Source: JAOZPE01 sp964601275 (GTDB taxonomy: Bacteria; Krumholzibacteriota; Krumholzibacteriia; JAJRXK01). From it: 64,000 nt of DNA. The notes beneath the pieces were generated by a model, which was given only the letters and a program-made list of their open reading frames with translations, was not told the DNA's origin and did no database searches. Position numbers and translations under genes: made by a program. The DNA is taken from assembly GCA_964601275.1 (NCBI GenBank), contig CAZRMV010000003.1, positions 124,001-188,000 on the forward strand, read 5' to 3'. This document shows positions 17,362 to 25,592 of the stretch, piece after piece (position 1 is the first letter of the stretch; every line of letters starts with the position of its first letter).

Positions 17362-18240
17362 ATGAAGCTCGTGGGACAGGCGGGCACGTGGGTCATGTTC
17401 GCGCTGGTGGTCGCCGCGGCCCTGAGCACATTTCTTCCCCTGCAGGAATCCCATCTGCCCGGCGCTCTCCAACTGGCGGTGGTCGACGGCCCCGGTCCGG
17501 ATCGGACAAGGGCGGCGGTGACATTCTTCTGTTCCTACCTGAGCGAGGAAGTCCGGCGCGCGGTCCATCCCGTGGTCGTCGACGCGGAGTCGGTCCGGCG
17601 GGGAGCCAATGGCTCGCACCTGGTGCTGGCGCCCGCCGAACTCGTTCCCGAGGGCTGGGAGGTGCTGGCCTGGGCCAAGGGATCGGGAATGGGTGCGGCG
17701 CACGAGCGACCCTACCTGGTCTCCCGACGGGGGGAGGACTGGGCCTCCCTGAAGGCGCCCCGGATCATCCTGGGAGACCGCTGGACCTGGGCCGGCGGCC
17801 GCGGTGCGCAGGCCTACCTGCGGGAGAGAGGGCACCCGCTGCCGGAGGGTTTCGGCAAGGTGGACGCGGGATCCAACGTCTTCGACCATACCCAGGCCCT
17901 GGCGGTCCTGGTCCATGGCGGCTTCGATCTGGCGGTGGTGCGCGAAAGCGATCTGCGGCGGGCGATCCGCGCGGGCTGGCTCGACGCGAGGGAATTCGTC
18001 TACGGTCCGGCGGGACCGGCGGCCAGCGGAATCGTCCTGGCCGCGTCGAATGTCCTCGGGGGACGGGCCAAGGGAAGGCTGCGGGCGGCCGCCCTGAATC
18101 TCTCCCCCTTCGGTTTCGATCGCAAGCACCTGCCCGCAGCGGCGGCACTGGGTGGCCTGGCCATCCTCGGGATCGAGAGCTTCGTGCCCGATCGCCCGTT
18201 CCCGGCCCTGCGCATCCCTTCGGGGCGTGGATCGTCTTGA
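17362..18240 (+). CDS. PhnD-like periplasmic substrate-binding protein (solitary)
   Basis: A 292-aa protein with an N-terminal hydrophobic segment (about 9-28, anchor or signal). The body resembles PhnD/phosphonate-type binding proteins: a start strand LQLAVVDGPGPDRTRAAVTF, RPYLVSRRGEDWASL, then the lobe-switch signature GDRWTWAGGRGAQAYL, and FDHTQALAVLVHGGFDLAVV near 185-200. No permease or ATPase gene is nearby, so it is more likely a sensor or envelope-associated binding protein than a transporter part. The Shine-Dalgarno GGGGAGG precedes ATG 17362. It ends overlapping the TTG of the VanZ gene. Ligand unknown. Confidence 0.6.
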   Translation: MKLVGQAGTWVMFALVVAAALSTFLPLQESHLPGALQLAVVDGPGPDRTRAAVTFFCSYLSEEVRRAVHPVVVDAESVRRGANGSHLVLAPAELVPEGWEVLAWAKGSGMGAAHERPYLVSRRGEDWASLKAPRIILGDRWTWAGGRGAQAYLRERGHPLPEGFGKVDAGSNVFDHTQALAVLVHGGFDLAVVRESDLRRAIRAGWLDAREFVYGPAGPAASGIVLAASNVLGGRAKGRLRAAALNLSPFGFDRKHLPAAAALGGLAILGIESFVPDRPFPALRIPSGRGSS

Positions 18241-18680
18241 GAACGCCTCCGTCCCCGTCTCCCCTTTCCTACCGACTGCCCCTCTTGCTCTGGATGGGGG
18301 TGATCCTGGCCGTCTCCTCCATCCCCGGTCCCACCCTCCAGATGGTGGGGTTCTCCATCGCCGATTCCTTTTCCCACGGCTTCGAATACGCCATCCTGGG
18401 ATTCCTCGCCTTCCGGCTCTTCCGGGTTGAAGGGCGCTCGGCGGCCTCGGCCTGGATCCTCGGAGTCTTGCTGGCGGTGGTCATGGGAGCGGTGGACGAG
18501 AGTTATCAGCGGCTGATCCCCGAACGCGTCTCTTCGTGGTCGGATCTGGCGGCCGATGTCGCGGGGGGAGGCATCGGAGGAGCGATCGCGATGGTGTACT
18601 ATCTTCTGACCGGCCGATTCCCGGCCGAATCCAATGGAGACGCTTCCGGACACACGCCGGAAGCAGGAGGGAACGCATGA
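18237..18680 (+). CDS. VanZ-family membrane protein
   Basis: A 147-aa protein with four hydrophobic helices (about 14-30, 44-62, 68-88 and 105-128) and the VanZ signature: the first helix, then a His before a Glu (DSFSHGFEYAILGFL), and DESYQRLIPERVSSWSDLAAD. VanZ proteins are of uncertain function, linked with glycopeptide or lipid-carrier phenotypes. The TTG start overlaps the previous stop (TTGA), and its own stop overlaps aspS (ATGA), so translation is coupled at both ends. The longer upstream frame is a shadow of the PhnD-like gene. Confidence 0.82.
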   Translation: MRTPPSPSPLSYRLPLLLWMGVILAVSSIPGPTLQMVGFSIADSFSHGFEYAILGFLAFRLFRVEGRSAASAWILGVLLAVVMGAVDESYQRLIPERVSSWSDLAADVAGGGIGGAIAMVYYLLTGRFPAESNGDASGHTPEAGGNA

Positions 18681-20479
18681 AGGACATGGGGCGCACACAC
18701 ACCTGCGGCGAACTGACCCTCACCCAGGTGGGCGAGAAGGTCACATTGAACGGGTGGGTTTCCTCCCGACGCGACCATGGACACCTGGTCTTCGTCGATC
18801 TGCGCGATCGTTACGGGGTGACCCAGATCGTCCTTTCCGGGGAAGACGAAGAGACCCGGCGGCTCGCCCAGTCCCTGCGCCAGGAAGATGTCATCGCGGT
18901 GGACGGCGTGGTGCGCCCTCGTCCGGAGGACATGGTCAATCCCAACCTTCCGACCGGCGCCATCGAGGTGGCGGCGGACCGGCTGGAGGTTCTCAACCGC
19001 TGCGAGGTGCTCCCCTTCCAGCTCGAACAGGCGGAGGGTGCCGGCGAGGAGCTGACCTTGAAGTACCGCTATCTCCACCTGCGAACCCCGGTCATGCAGC
19101 GCAACCTCAAACTGCGGCACGAAGCGGTCCGGGCCACGCGCGAGTACCTCGCCGATCACGAGTTCCTCGAGGTGGAGACGCCGCTCCTCATCCAGACCAC
19201 GCCCGAGGGCGCGCGCGACTACGTGGTTCCCAGCCGGGTCCACAAGGGCAAGTTCTACGCATTGCCCCAGAGCCCCCAGCTCTACAAGCAGACTCTGATG
19301 ATCGCGGGACTGGACCGCTACTACCAGTTGGCCCGCTGCCTGCGCGACGAGGATCTGCGGGCCGATCGACAGCCCGAGCACACCCAGATCGACCTGGAGA
19401 TGAGTTTCGTCGATCAGGAGGCAGTGTTTGAGCTGGTGGAAGGAATGATGGCCGAGATCGTCGCACGTACCCTGGGCCGGGAGATCGCCACGCCGTTCCC
19501 CCGGATCAGCTACGACGAGGCGATGGAAGCCTACGGCTCGGACAAGCCCGACCTGCGGTTCGCGATGGAGTTGAGCGATGTGAGCGAACGCGCGGCGGCG
19601 GGAAGATTCCAGGTGTTCTCCGGGGTCGTGGCCGAAGGAGGAGTGGTCAAGGCGGTGGTGGGGCAGGGGCTCGCATCACTTTCCCGCAAGGAGATCGGTG
19701 CGATCGAGGAGATTGCGAAGAAGCATCGCGCGAAGGGGCTGGCCTGGTTGAAGTGGACCGAGGAGGGGCTCAGCGGACCCTTCGCCCGGTTCTTCGAGCC
19801 GGACGATCTGAGGGGACTGGCGGAAGCGGCCGGGGCCCGGCCCGGCGACCTCGTGCTGCTGGTGGCCGCGCCGCGGCCGGTGGCCAACGTGGCCCTGGGC
19901 CAGGTGCGCCTGGAGCTGGCCCGCCGACTCGGTCTGCGGGAAGGAGACTCCTTCGAGTTCTGCTGGGTCCATCGTTTCCCGCTCTTCGAGAAGGATGAGG
20001 AAAGCGGTCAGTGGACCTCGATGCACCACATGTTCACCATGCCGAACGAAGAGGATCTTCCGCACCTGGAGAGCGATCCCGGACGGGTCTACGCGCAGCT
20101 CTACGACCTGGTCTGCAATGGAATGGAACTGGGCAGCGGCAGCATCCGGATCCACCGGCGCGACATCCAGGAAAGGGTCTTCGCCGTCTGCGGGATCTCC
20201 AAGGAGGAAGCCGAACGCAAGTTCGGATGGTTCCTGCGCGCGCTCCAGTACGGGGCGCCTCCCCACGGGGGAATCGCCCTGGGCCTGGATCGGATCGTCA
20301 CCATGTTGGTGGGAGGACAGAGCATCCGCGAGGTGATCGCCTTCCCCAAGACCGCCCGGGCGACCAACCCTCTCGACGGCGCCCCTTCGCCCATCTCGGC
20401 CGGACAACTGGCCGAGTTGGGGCTTGAAATCGTCGATTCAGAGCCGGAAGGAGGAGAAAACGGCACTGATAGTGCTTGA
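18677..20479 (+). CDS. aspS: Aspartyl-tRNA synthetase (possibly non-discriminating)
   Basis: A 600-aa class IIb synthetase charging tRNA-Asp. The N-terminal OB-fold anticodon domain (about 8-110) is followed by the bacterial catalytic core with EVETPLLIQTTPEGARDYV, QPEHTQIDLEMSF and GGIALGLDRI (motif 3), interrupted by the bacterial GAD insert. His34 in SSRRDHGHLVF stands where discriminating enzymes have Leu and non-discriminating ones have His. The second determinant (Gly83 in Pseudomonas) looks like Asp in RPRPEDMVNPN, so specificity is unclear. A strong Shine-Dalgarno (AGGAGGG) precedes the ATG at 18677. The stop codon overlaps the -35 of the next promoter. Confidence 0.95.
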   Translation: MKDMGRTHTCGELTLTQVGEKVTLNGWVSSRRDHGHLVFVDLRDRYGVTQIVLSGEDEETRRLAQSLRQEDVIAVDGVVRPRPEDMVNPNLPTGAIEVAADRLEVLNRCEVLPFQLEQAEGAGEELTLKYRYLHLRTPVMQRNLKLRHEAVRATREYLADHEFLEVETPLLIQTTPEGARDYVVPSRVHKGKFYALPQSPQLYKQTLMIAGLDRYYQLARCLRDEDLRADRQPEHTQIDLEMSFVDQEAVFELVEGMMAEIVARTLGREIATPFPRISYDEAMEAYGSDKPDLRFAMELSDVSERAAAGRFQVFSGVVAEGGVVKAVVGQGLASLSRKEIGAIEEIAKKHRAKGLAWLKWTEEGLSGPFARFFEPDDLRGLAEAAGARPGDLVLLVAAPRPVANVALGQVRLELARRLGLREGDSFEFCWVHRFPLFEKDEESGQWTSMHHMFTMPNEEDLPHLESDPGRVYAQLYDLVCNGMELGSGSIRIHRRDIQERVFAVCGISKEEAERKFGWFLRALQYGAPPHGGIALGLDRIVTMLVGGQSIREVIAFPKTARATNPLDGAPSPISAGQLAELGLEIVDSEPEGGENGTDSA

Positions 20480-20503
20480 CAGTCCATGGCCTCGGGTTAT
20501 GTT
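20463..20503 (+). promoter_or_regulatory. Sigma-70-type promoter with upstream dyad, for the two lipoprotein genes
   Basis: TTGACA (20476-20481), a 16-base spacer, and TATGTT (20498-20503). A perfect dyad GCACT-GAT-AGTGC (20463-20475) abuts the -35 and could be an activator or repressor site. It all lies within the last codons of aspS. Confidence 0.5.
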
Positions 20504-20619
20504 GCCGAGGTAATTGAGCGAAACATGTTCCACGCCGAGGCGCGCTCCCATGCGCGGTTGGCGGGACCCAACGATGGCGCCGTCACGATGTGGATGGCGC
20601 GAGAGGAGGTGCAGCGAGC

Positions 20620-20898
20620 TTGAAGAACCTCATCAGGCTCGTCACCGTTTGCACGATCGGTCTGGCCCTGCTGGTGACGGGGTGCTCGAAGAACGAGCCC
20701 TGCGCCACGGATCCGGCGCAGATCGAGGACGCCCGTGCGGAACTGCAAACGGCACAAGGACAGTTGGACTCCGCCAAGGCCCAGCTGCAGGCGGCCGAGA
20801 CCCAGAAGGCGGATGTGGAGAAGAAGCTCTCCGGGCTCCCCGACAAGGGCGAACTCGAAGATCACCTGTATACCCTCAAGAAGGGCAGCGGCCGCTAG
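20620..20898 (+). CDS. Small coiled-coil lipoprotein (Lpp-like)
   Basis: A 92-aa lipoprotein: a hydrophobic segment, lipobox LVTGC with Cys22, then an Ala/Gln/Glu-rich heptad helix (about 35-75, for example ELQTAQGQLDSAKAQLQAAE) and a charged C-terminus. The form resembles Braun-type or envelope-spacer lipoproteins, but there is no C-terminal Lys-Arg-Lys linking motif of E. coli Lpp. The start is TTG: a perfect AGGAGG (20604-20609) lies 10 bases before it, whereas the upstream in-frame ATG (20590) has none. It is followed after 27 bases by a LysM lipoprotein, likely in one transcript. Confidence 0.72.
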   Translation: MKNLIRLVTVCTIGLALLVTGCSKNEPCATDPAQIEDARAELQTAQGQLDSAKAQLQAAETQKADVEKKLSGLPDKGELEDHLYTLKKGSGR

Positions 20899-20925
20899 GC
20901 CCCGCGCTGGAAAGGATTGATCACG

Positions 20926-21624
20926 ATGAATACCAGGATCATCCGCCGTGCGGGCTTCTCCCTGGTGGCGGTCGGACTCTTCTCGCTTGTGGGTTGCTCG
21001 GGCGGAGTCGATCGCCAGGTCGATGTGAGCTCCGGCGAGTATTACACCCCGGAAGAAGTCCAGAAACTCAACAAGGATCAGTACTCCGACTATTGCGCCT
21101 CCCTGGACCAGGAGCTGCAGTCGGTGGCCACGGCGCGGGACGAAGCCAAGTCGAAGGCGGACCAGACCCAGACGAAGGTCGCCGCGGTGCAGGCCGAGGT
21201 GAAGAAGCTGGAGAGCGAGTACAACGCGAAGAAGTCGGACATCGACGCGGTGCAGAGCGAGATCGACTACTTCGAGGGTCTGCCGAAGACCTGGACGGTC
21301 AAGGAAGGGGAATTCCTCTACGGGATCTCCGCCAAGGAAGAGGTCTACGCCGATCCCCTCAAGTGGCCGCGGATCTACCGTGCCAACAAGGACAAGATCG
21401 AGGATCCGAACCTGATCTATCCTGGCTGGGAATTGACCATTCCCCGCGATTGGCCGTCCACCTGGGTGGTCCAGGAAGACGAGTACCTGAGCAAGATCGC
21501 CTGGTACTGGGAGGTCTATGACGATCCCGCCCAGTGGACCAGACTCTACGAGGCGAACAAGGATCAGATCAGCGATCCGGACATCATCTGGCCGGGCTGG
21601 GAACTGCGCATTCCCCGCGACTGA
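20926..21624 (+). CDS. Lipoprotein with coiled coil and two LysM-like domains
   Basis: A 232-aa outer-membrane lipoprotein candidate. Signal and lipobox SLVGC with Cys24; a helical coiled coil (about 55-115); then two LysM-like units (about 118-170 and 173-232), each of the form W-x-V-x-E-x-E-x-L ... NKDxI-DP-LI-PGWEL-IPRD. The two units are about 45% alike by eye and end in the same IPRD. LysM binds peptidoglycan, so with the preceding small lipoprotein it may tie the outer membrane to the wall. GGAAAGGA lies 9 bases before the ATG. A terminator follows. Confidence 0.8.
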   Translation: MNTRIIRRAGFSLVAVGLFSLVGCSGGVDRQVDVSSGEYYTPEEVQKLNKDQYSDYCASLDQELQSVATARDEAKSKADQTQTKVAAVQAEVKKLESEYNAKKSDIDAVQSEIDYFEGLPKTWTVKEGEFLYGISAKEEVYADPLKWPRIYRANKDKIEDPNLIYPGWELTIPRDWPSTWVVQEDEYLSKIAWYWEVYDDPAQWTRLYEANKDQISDPDIIWPGWELRIPRD

Positions 21625-21655
21625 GTCCGATGCTTGCCCGGTTCGGGGCTGGATG

Positions 21656-21691
21656 CGCCCTCGGTCTCGGCCGGGGGCGTTTCGCGTTTTC
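21656..21691 (+). terminator. Rho-independent terminator after the LysM lipoprotein gene
   Basis: CGCCC-T-CGG (21656-21664) pairs with CCG-G-GGGCG (21671-21679), with a T-G wobble in the middle, loop TCTCGG, then TTTCGCGTTTTC. Confidence 0.6.
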
Positions 21692-21729
21692 TTCACCTGA
21701 AGCGGGCACGGCCCCTGCTTTCTGCCCGG

Positions 21730-21758
21730 TTGCAGCCCCTTGGCCGGTAGGGTAGGTT
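21730..21758 (+). promoter_or_regulatory. Sigma-70-type promoter of the phoH operon
   Basis: TTGCAG (21730-21735), a 17-base spacer, and TAGGTT (21753-21758), followed by a T-run. The start site near 21765 leaves a leader of about 75 bases. Confidence 0.4.
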
Positions 21759-21839
21759 TTTTCCGGGGAGCCGACGCTCGGCCGCGAACTCCTTGCGCGG
21801 CGGGGCCGGTTCGCCGTTTCCGGGCGGCATCTGGTTTCG

Positions 21840-22814
21840 ATGAACGAAAAGCGAACCACCATTTCCCTGGAAGGTCTCGACCTGCTGCAGTTGCTGGGGC
21901 GTGAGGATGCCAACCTCCGCCGTCTCGAGGAGCATTTCGACGGCACCCTGGTGGTGCGGGGAGATGAGCTGATCCTGGTGGGCGAGGCCGGCCAGGTCGA
22001 AGCCATGGAGCGGGGGATGCGGGAGGTGTTGCAGTGGGTCCAGCAGGGCCGCCGCATCGATCCCGAGAGCATCGATCGCATCTTCCGGGGAGAGGCGCCC
22101 CGTCCCGAGGAGTTCCATGCGCGCGGACTCCAGCTGCGCGGAGGCAGACGGATCACCGTCCATCCGAGAACCCTGGGTCAATCCCGCTATCTGGATGCGG
22201 TGGCCCAGCACGATGTGGTGTTCGCGGTGGGACCGGCCGGCACCGGGAAGACCTACCTGGCGGTGGTGGTGGCCCTGCGGGCCCTGCTCGACCAGGAGGT
22301 CGAGCGCATCTTCCTGGTGCGTCCGGCGGTGGAAGCGGGGGAACAGCTCGGTTTCCTGCCCGGAGACCTCCAGGAGAAGGTGGACCCCTACCTGCGGCCC
22401 CTCTACGATGCCCTCAGCGAATGCCTGGGAACCTCCAAGGTGGCCAAGTACCTGGCCAACGGAACCATCGAGGTCGCGCCGTTGGCCTACATGAGAGGCC
22501 GCACCCTGAACCGGGCCTTCGTCATCCTGGATGAAGCCCAGAACACCACCTTGGGCCAGATGAAGATGTTCCTCACCCGCATCGGAGAGGGGACCCGAGC
22601 GATCGTCACGGGAGATGTCACCCAGATCGATCTGGCCGATCCCACCCGGAGCGGCCTGGTGCGCGTGCGCGGGATCCTGAAGGAGGTGGCGGGGGTGAGT
22701 TTCGTCGATCTCGGCGAGAAGGACGTGGTGCGCCATCCCCTGGTCCGCCGGATCGTGGCCGCGTTCGAGGACCAGGAAGATGCCGGCAACCCTTCCTCGA
22801 AGGCGGCCCCATGA
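21840..22814 (+). CDS. phoH: PhoH-family ATPase (YbeZ-like)
   Basis: A 324-aa cytoplasmic P-loop ATPase/RNA-associated protein. An N-terminal KH-like piece (about 1-85, with LLGREDANLRRLEEHF) precedes the PhoH ATPase domain: Walker A GPAGTGKT at 131-138, the PhoH motif RPAVEAGEQLGFLPGDLQEK, and Walker B AFVILDEAQNTT. In many bacteria phoH, an HD protein and ybeY are adjacent, as here, and the group is tied to rRNA maturation and ribosome quality control. The ATG at 21840 lacks a clear Shine-Dalgarno. The stop overlaps the PgpH-type gene by four bases. Confidence 0.92.
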   Translation: MNEKRTTISLEGLDLLQLLGREDANLRRLEEHFDGTLVVRGDELILVGEAGQVEAMERGMREVLQWVQQGRRIDPESIDRIFRGEAPRPEEFHARGLQLRGGRRITVHPRTLGQSRYLDAVAQHDVVFAVGPAGTGKTYLAVVVALRALLDQEVERIFLVRPAVEAGEQLGFLPGDLQEKVDPYLRPLYDALSECLGTSKVAKYLANGTIEVAPLAYMRGRTLNRAFVILDEAQNTTLGQMKMFLTRIGEGTRAIVTGDVTQIDLADPTRSGLVRVRGILKEVAGVSFVDLGEKDVVRHPLVRRIVAAFEDQEDAGNPSSKAAP

Positions 22815-25105
22815 GTTCCTGGCGCCAGATGCTCCGGCGGACCCACCGTGCCGAGAGCGAGACCCCCAGGAGACGCTGGTGGCCGAGGGAGTGGCCGCTG
22901 CGTTCGGTCGCCTTGGGCTCGTTGCCCATGCTGGCGCTGGCCGTCCTCCACCTCGTGCTCTTTCCTCCCATCCGCACCAGTTCCACCGTGCGCCTGGAAG
23001 TGGGAGACATCACCGAACACGAGATCCGTGCTCCCTTCGCCTTCCGCGCCCCGCGCCCGCGTCGCGAACTGGAAACGGCGCGGCTCGAGGCGTCCCGGAG
23101 GGTGGAGCCGGTCTACCTGAAGGAGGAGGCGGCCGAAAGCCGTTCCATGGAGGAGGTCGAGAGGTTTCTCGAGCGCGCGGCGAAGCTGGCCGCGGAGGAC
23201 TCCCTCGACATCGCCCGACGGGTCGAACTCCTGCACCGGGAATACCACGGCATCGCGCCGGAGCACCTGAAGTGGTTGCTGGAGCATCGGAAGCTGGAGA
23301 GGATCGGGCAAAGGCTCACCACCCTGGCGCAACGTCTGCTCCACCGGGGCATCGTCGACACCACCCCCCGCGGGAACTACAGCCTGGTCCACGTCTTCGA
23401 CCCGAAGACCTCCCGGGACACCCTCGTGGAAGTCGACGATCTCGTGCTTGGCTACCGCCTGGATGACGCGGTGCGCAAGGAAGCGGAGGGGATGTTCCAC
23501 CGCGCGTTCGACCGCGCCGCGGTGGGGGATATCCTGTCCTACCTGCTCACTCCCGACCTCTCCTATGATGACACGCGGACGGAGGAGCGGCGCAGCGCAG
23601 CGGTGGCCGCGGTCTCCACCGAGCGTGAATACGCCCGCAACGAACGCATCCTCGACAGCGGGGTGCGGGTGACCAAGGAGGACGTGCAGGTTCTCGATGC
23701 GCTGGAGGAGGCGAGGAGCGAGCGGGCCCTGGCTTCCGACCGCGGCATTGCGCTGCGCCTGAGAGCAGGGCGCGTGGTCCTGGTGCTCTTCCTGCTGGGC
23801 GGCCTGTGCCTGACCCTGAGCGGGCGATACCGCAAGGTCCTCTCCGATACGAGGCGCTATCTCCTGCTGGTGGTGCTGCTTGCCATCCACCTGTGCCTGG
23901 TGTGGTTGACCTTGGGCCGGGATGTCCTCGGGCCTTGGGCCGCGCCCTTCGTGCTCTTGGCCATGTTGTCGACCATCCTTTTGGGAGAGGGTGCCGCGGC
24001 GAGGATCACCGGGACCGGGATTCTCCTGATCGCGGTGCTTCCCACCATCTCCGCGACGATGGTGGTCGTCTGGACCATTGCCAGCGTGGCCGCGATGGTC
24101 ACCGTTCGGCGGGTCCGCAACCGCAACCAGTTCTACCGGGTGGCCGCCGCGGTGTCGGGGGCCTACCTGATCTCCATCGGCGCCCTCAATCTGGGGCAGT
24201 CGGCGGATCTTGCCGCGTGGCTGCATCCGGTGTTGCTCGGTCTCGGAAGCGGGGTGGCGAGCACGGCCTTGAGCTTGTTCCTGTTGCCGGTGTTCGAGAG
24301 CATCTTCGAGGTGACCACCGACCTGACCCTTCTCGAGCTCAGTGATCTGAACCATCCGCTGTTGCAGAGGATGGCTCTGGAATCCCCGGGGACCTTCCAT
24401 CACAGCCAGGTGGTAGGCACCCTGGCCGAGGCGGCGGCTCGGGCGATCGGGGCGAACAGTTTGAAGACCCGGGTCGGAGCGAATTATCACGACATCGGAA
24501 AACTGCTCAAGCCGCGGTACTATGTGGAGAACCAGAAGGGCGGACCGAATGTCCACGATGAGCTGACGCCGCAGATGAGCGCCCTGGTCATCGCGGCCCA
24601 CGTGAAGGACGGCATCGAACTGGGACGCCAGTGGGGTCTGCCCAAGGACGTGATCGATTTCATTCCCGAACATCATGGCACCAGTGTCATGCGTTTCTTC
24701 TACCACAAGGCCCTGGAGATGGATCAGGATGCAGTGGTGAAGGTGGACGATTTCCGTTACCCGGGGCCAAGGCCCCAGTCGAAGGAAACCGCGATCGTCA
24801 TGCTCGCGGACGGCGTCGAAGCGGGTACTCGTTCGCTGCGGCGTCCGACGCCCAGCCGGATCCGGGAGATGGTGCGGAGCGTCATCGAACGGCGGATGGA
24901 GGAAGGTGAACTCGACGAGTGCGGGCTCACCATGCGGGATCTGGCACGGATCCGGGAATCCTTCATTCCCATCCTGGTGGGAATCCATCATCAGCGGGTG
25001 GCCTATCCCGGCCAGAAGGCACACGAAGATCAGAAGGAAAAGGAGAGCCTTGAAACTCGAGTTCGCGGTCGACGAGGATCCGATTCCGTGGCGTCCCGGT
25101 CCTGA
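22811..25105 (+). CDS. 7TM-HD (PgpH-type) cyclic-di-AMP phosphodiesterase
   Basis: A 764-aa membrane protein. After the first helix (about 35-55) comes a large extracytoplasmic 7TMR-HDED domain (about 60-310), then about six more helices (about 320-500), and a cytoplasmic HD domain (about 520-720). HD ligands are visible: His530-His531 (PGTFHHSQVVG), His560-Asp561 (NYHDIGKL), the later HH pairs (AAHVKDGIE and PEHHGT) and the Asp in MLADGVEA. PgpH of Listeria cleaves c-di-AMP to pApA. A YbbR/CdaR-like protein is encoded 6 kb away, but no diadenylate cyclase is in the window. The 3' end overlaps ybeY by 56 bases. Confidence 0.9.
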   Translation: MSSWRQMLRRTHRAESETPRRRWWPREWPLRSVALGSLPMLALAVLHLVLFPPIRTSSTVRLEVGDITEHEIRAPFAFRAPRPRRELETARLEASRRVEPVYLKEEAAESRSMEEVERFLERAAKLAAEDSLDIARRVELLHREYHGIAPEHLKWLLEHRKLERIGQRLTTLAQRLLHRGIVDTTPRGNYSLVHVFDPKTSRDTLVEVDDLVLGYRLDDAVRKEAEGMFHRAFDRAAVGDILSYLLTPDLSYDDTRTEERRSAAVAAVSTEREYARNERILDSGVRVTKEDVQVLDALEEARSERALASDRGIALRLRAGRVVLVLFLLGGLCLTLSGRYRKVLSDTRRYLLLVVLLAIHLCLVWLTLGRDVLGPWAAPFVLLAMLSTILLGEGAAARITGTGILLIAVLPTISATMVVVWTIASVAAMVTVRRVRNRNQFYRVAAAVSGAYLISIGALNLGQSADLAAWLHPVLLGLGSGVASTALSLFLLPVFESIFEVTTDLTLLELSDLNHPLLQRMALESPGTFHHSQVVGTLAEAAARAIGANSLKTRVGANYHDIGKLLKPRYYVENQKGGPNVHDELTPQMSALVIAAHVKDGIELGRQWGLPKDVIDFIPEHHGTSVMRFFYHKALEMDQDAVVKVDDFRYPGPRPQSKETAIVMLADGVEAGTRSLRRPTPSRIREMVRSVIERRMEEGELDECGLTMRDLARIRESFIPILVGIHHQRVAYPGQKAHEDQKEKESLETRVRGRRGSDSVASRS

Positions 25106-25592
25106 AACGGTCGAAAGCGTCCGGCGGATGGTGGAGAACTGCGGTCCGGCCGACGGGGTCCTCGAGGTGGTCCTCACCAGCGACGCACGAGTGCGTCAAC
25201 TCAATTCCCGGTATCGGAACAAGGATCGCGCGACCGATGTCCTGTCGTTCTCGTATCTGGAGGGGCACGAGCCGTTCCGCTCCGATCTGCTCCACCGCCG
25301 CCGTGTGGCGCGGGATTTCAGCGGCGATCCGACGCCCCCGGCCGCAGATCCGGCCGATCCCGACGAGGCCGTACTGGTGGGCCAGGTCCTCATCGGCGTG
25401 GAGACGATGCTCTACCGGGAAATCCGGCGCGACCACTCCGATGACGAGGAGTTCGTCTTCCTGGTGATCCACGGAATGCTCCACACTCTTGGCTACGATC
25501 ATCACACCGAGGAGGAAGCCCGGCAGATGGAGATGGAGTTGGAGAGAATCCTGTGCAAGCACGGCGGGATGGAGGAAGGGAGGGTGCAGTGA
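25050..25592 (+). CDS. ybeY: Endoribonuclease YbeY (rRNA maturation factor)
   Basis: A 180-aa metal-dependent RNase involved in 16S rRNA 3' maturation and ribosome quality control. The signature HGMLHTLGYDH is complete at 141-151 (zinc ligands His141, His145, His151), preceded by RNKDRATDVLSFSY. The protein is longer than E. coli YbeY (155 aa) because of an insert near 75-95 (HRRRVARDFSGDPTPP). The TTG start follows the Shine-Dalgarno AAGGAG and begins KLEFAVDED; it lies inside the 3' end of the HD gene. The stop overlaps the GTG of the CorC/CNNM gene. Confidence 0.9.
   Translation: MKLEFAVDEDPIPWRPGPETVESVRRMVENCGPADGVLEVVLTSDARVRQLNSRYRNKDRATDVLSFSYLEGHEPFRSDLLHRRRVARDFSGDPTPPAADPADPDEAVLVGQVLIGVETMLYREIRRDHSDDEEFVFLVIHGMLHTLGYDHHTEEEARQMEMELERILCKHGGMEEGRVQ

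Noticed and set aside
20590..20619. ATG 20590 as start of the small lipoprotein
   Set aside because: It has no Shine-Dalgarno, while the TTG at 20620 has a perfect one and gives a clean lipoprotein signal.
22487..25177. Very long antisense frames (for example 896 codons here, 870 codons at 37744-40356, 852 codons at 44169-46727)
   Set aside because: Each mirrors a well-supported gene on the + strand and is His/Arg/Gly/Pro-rich, a codon-bias shadow.
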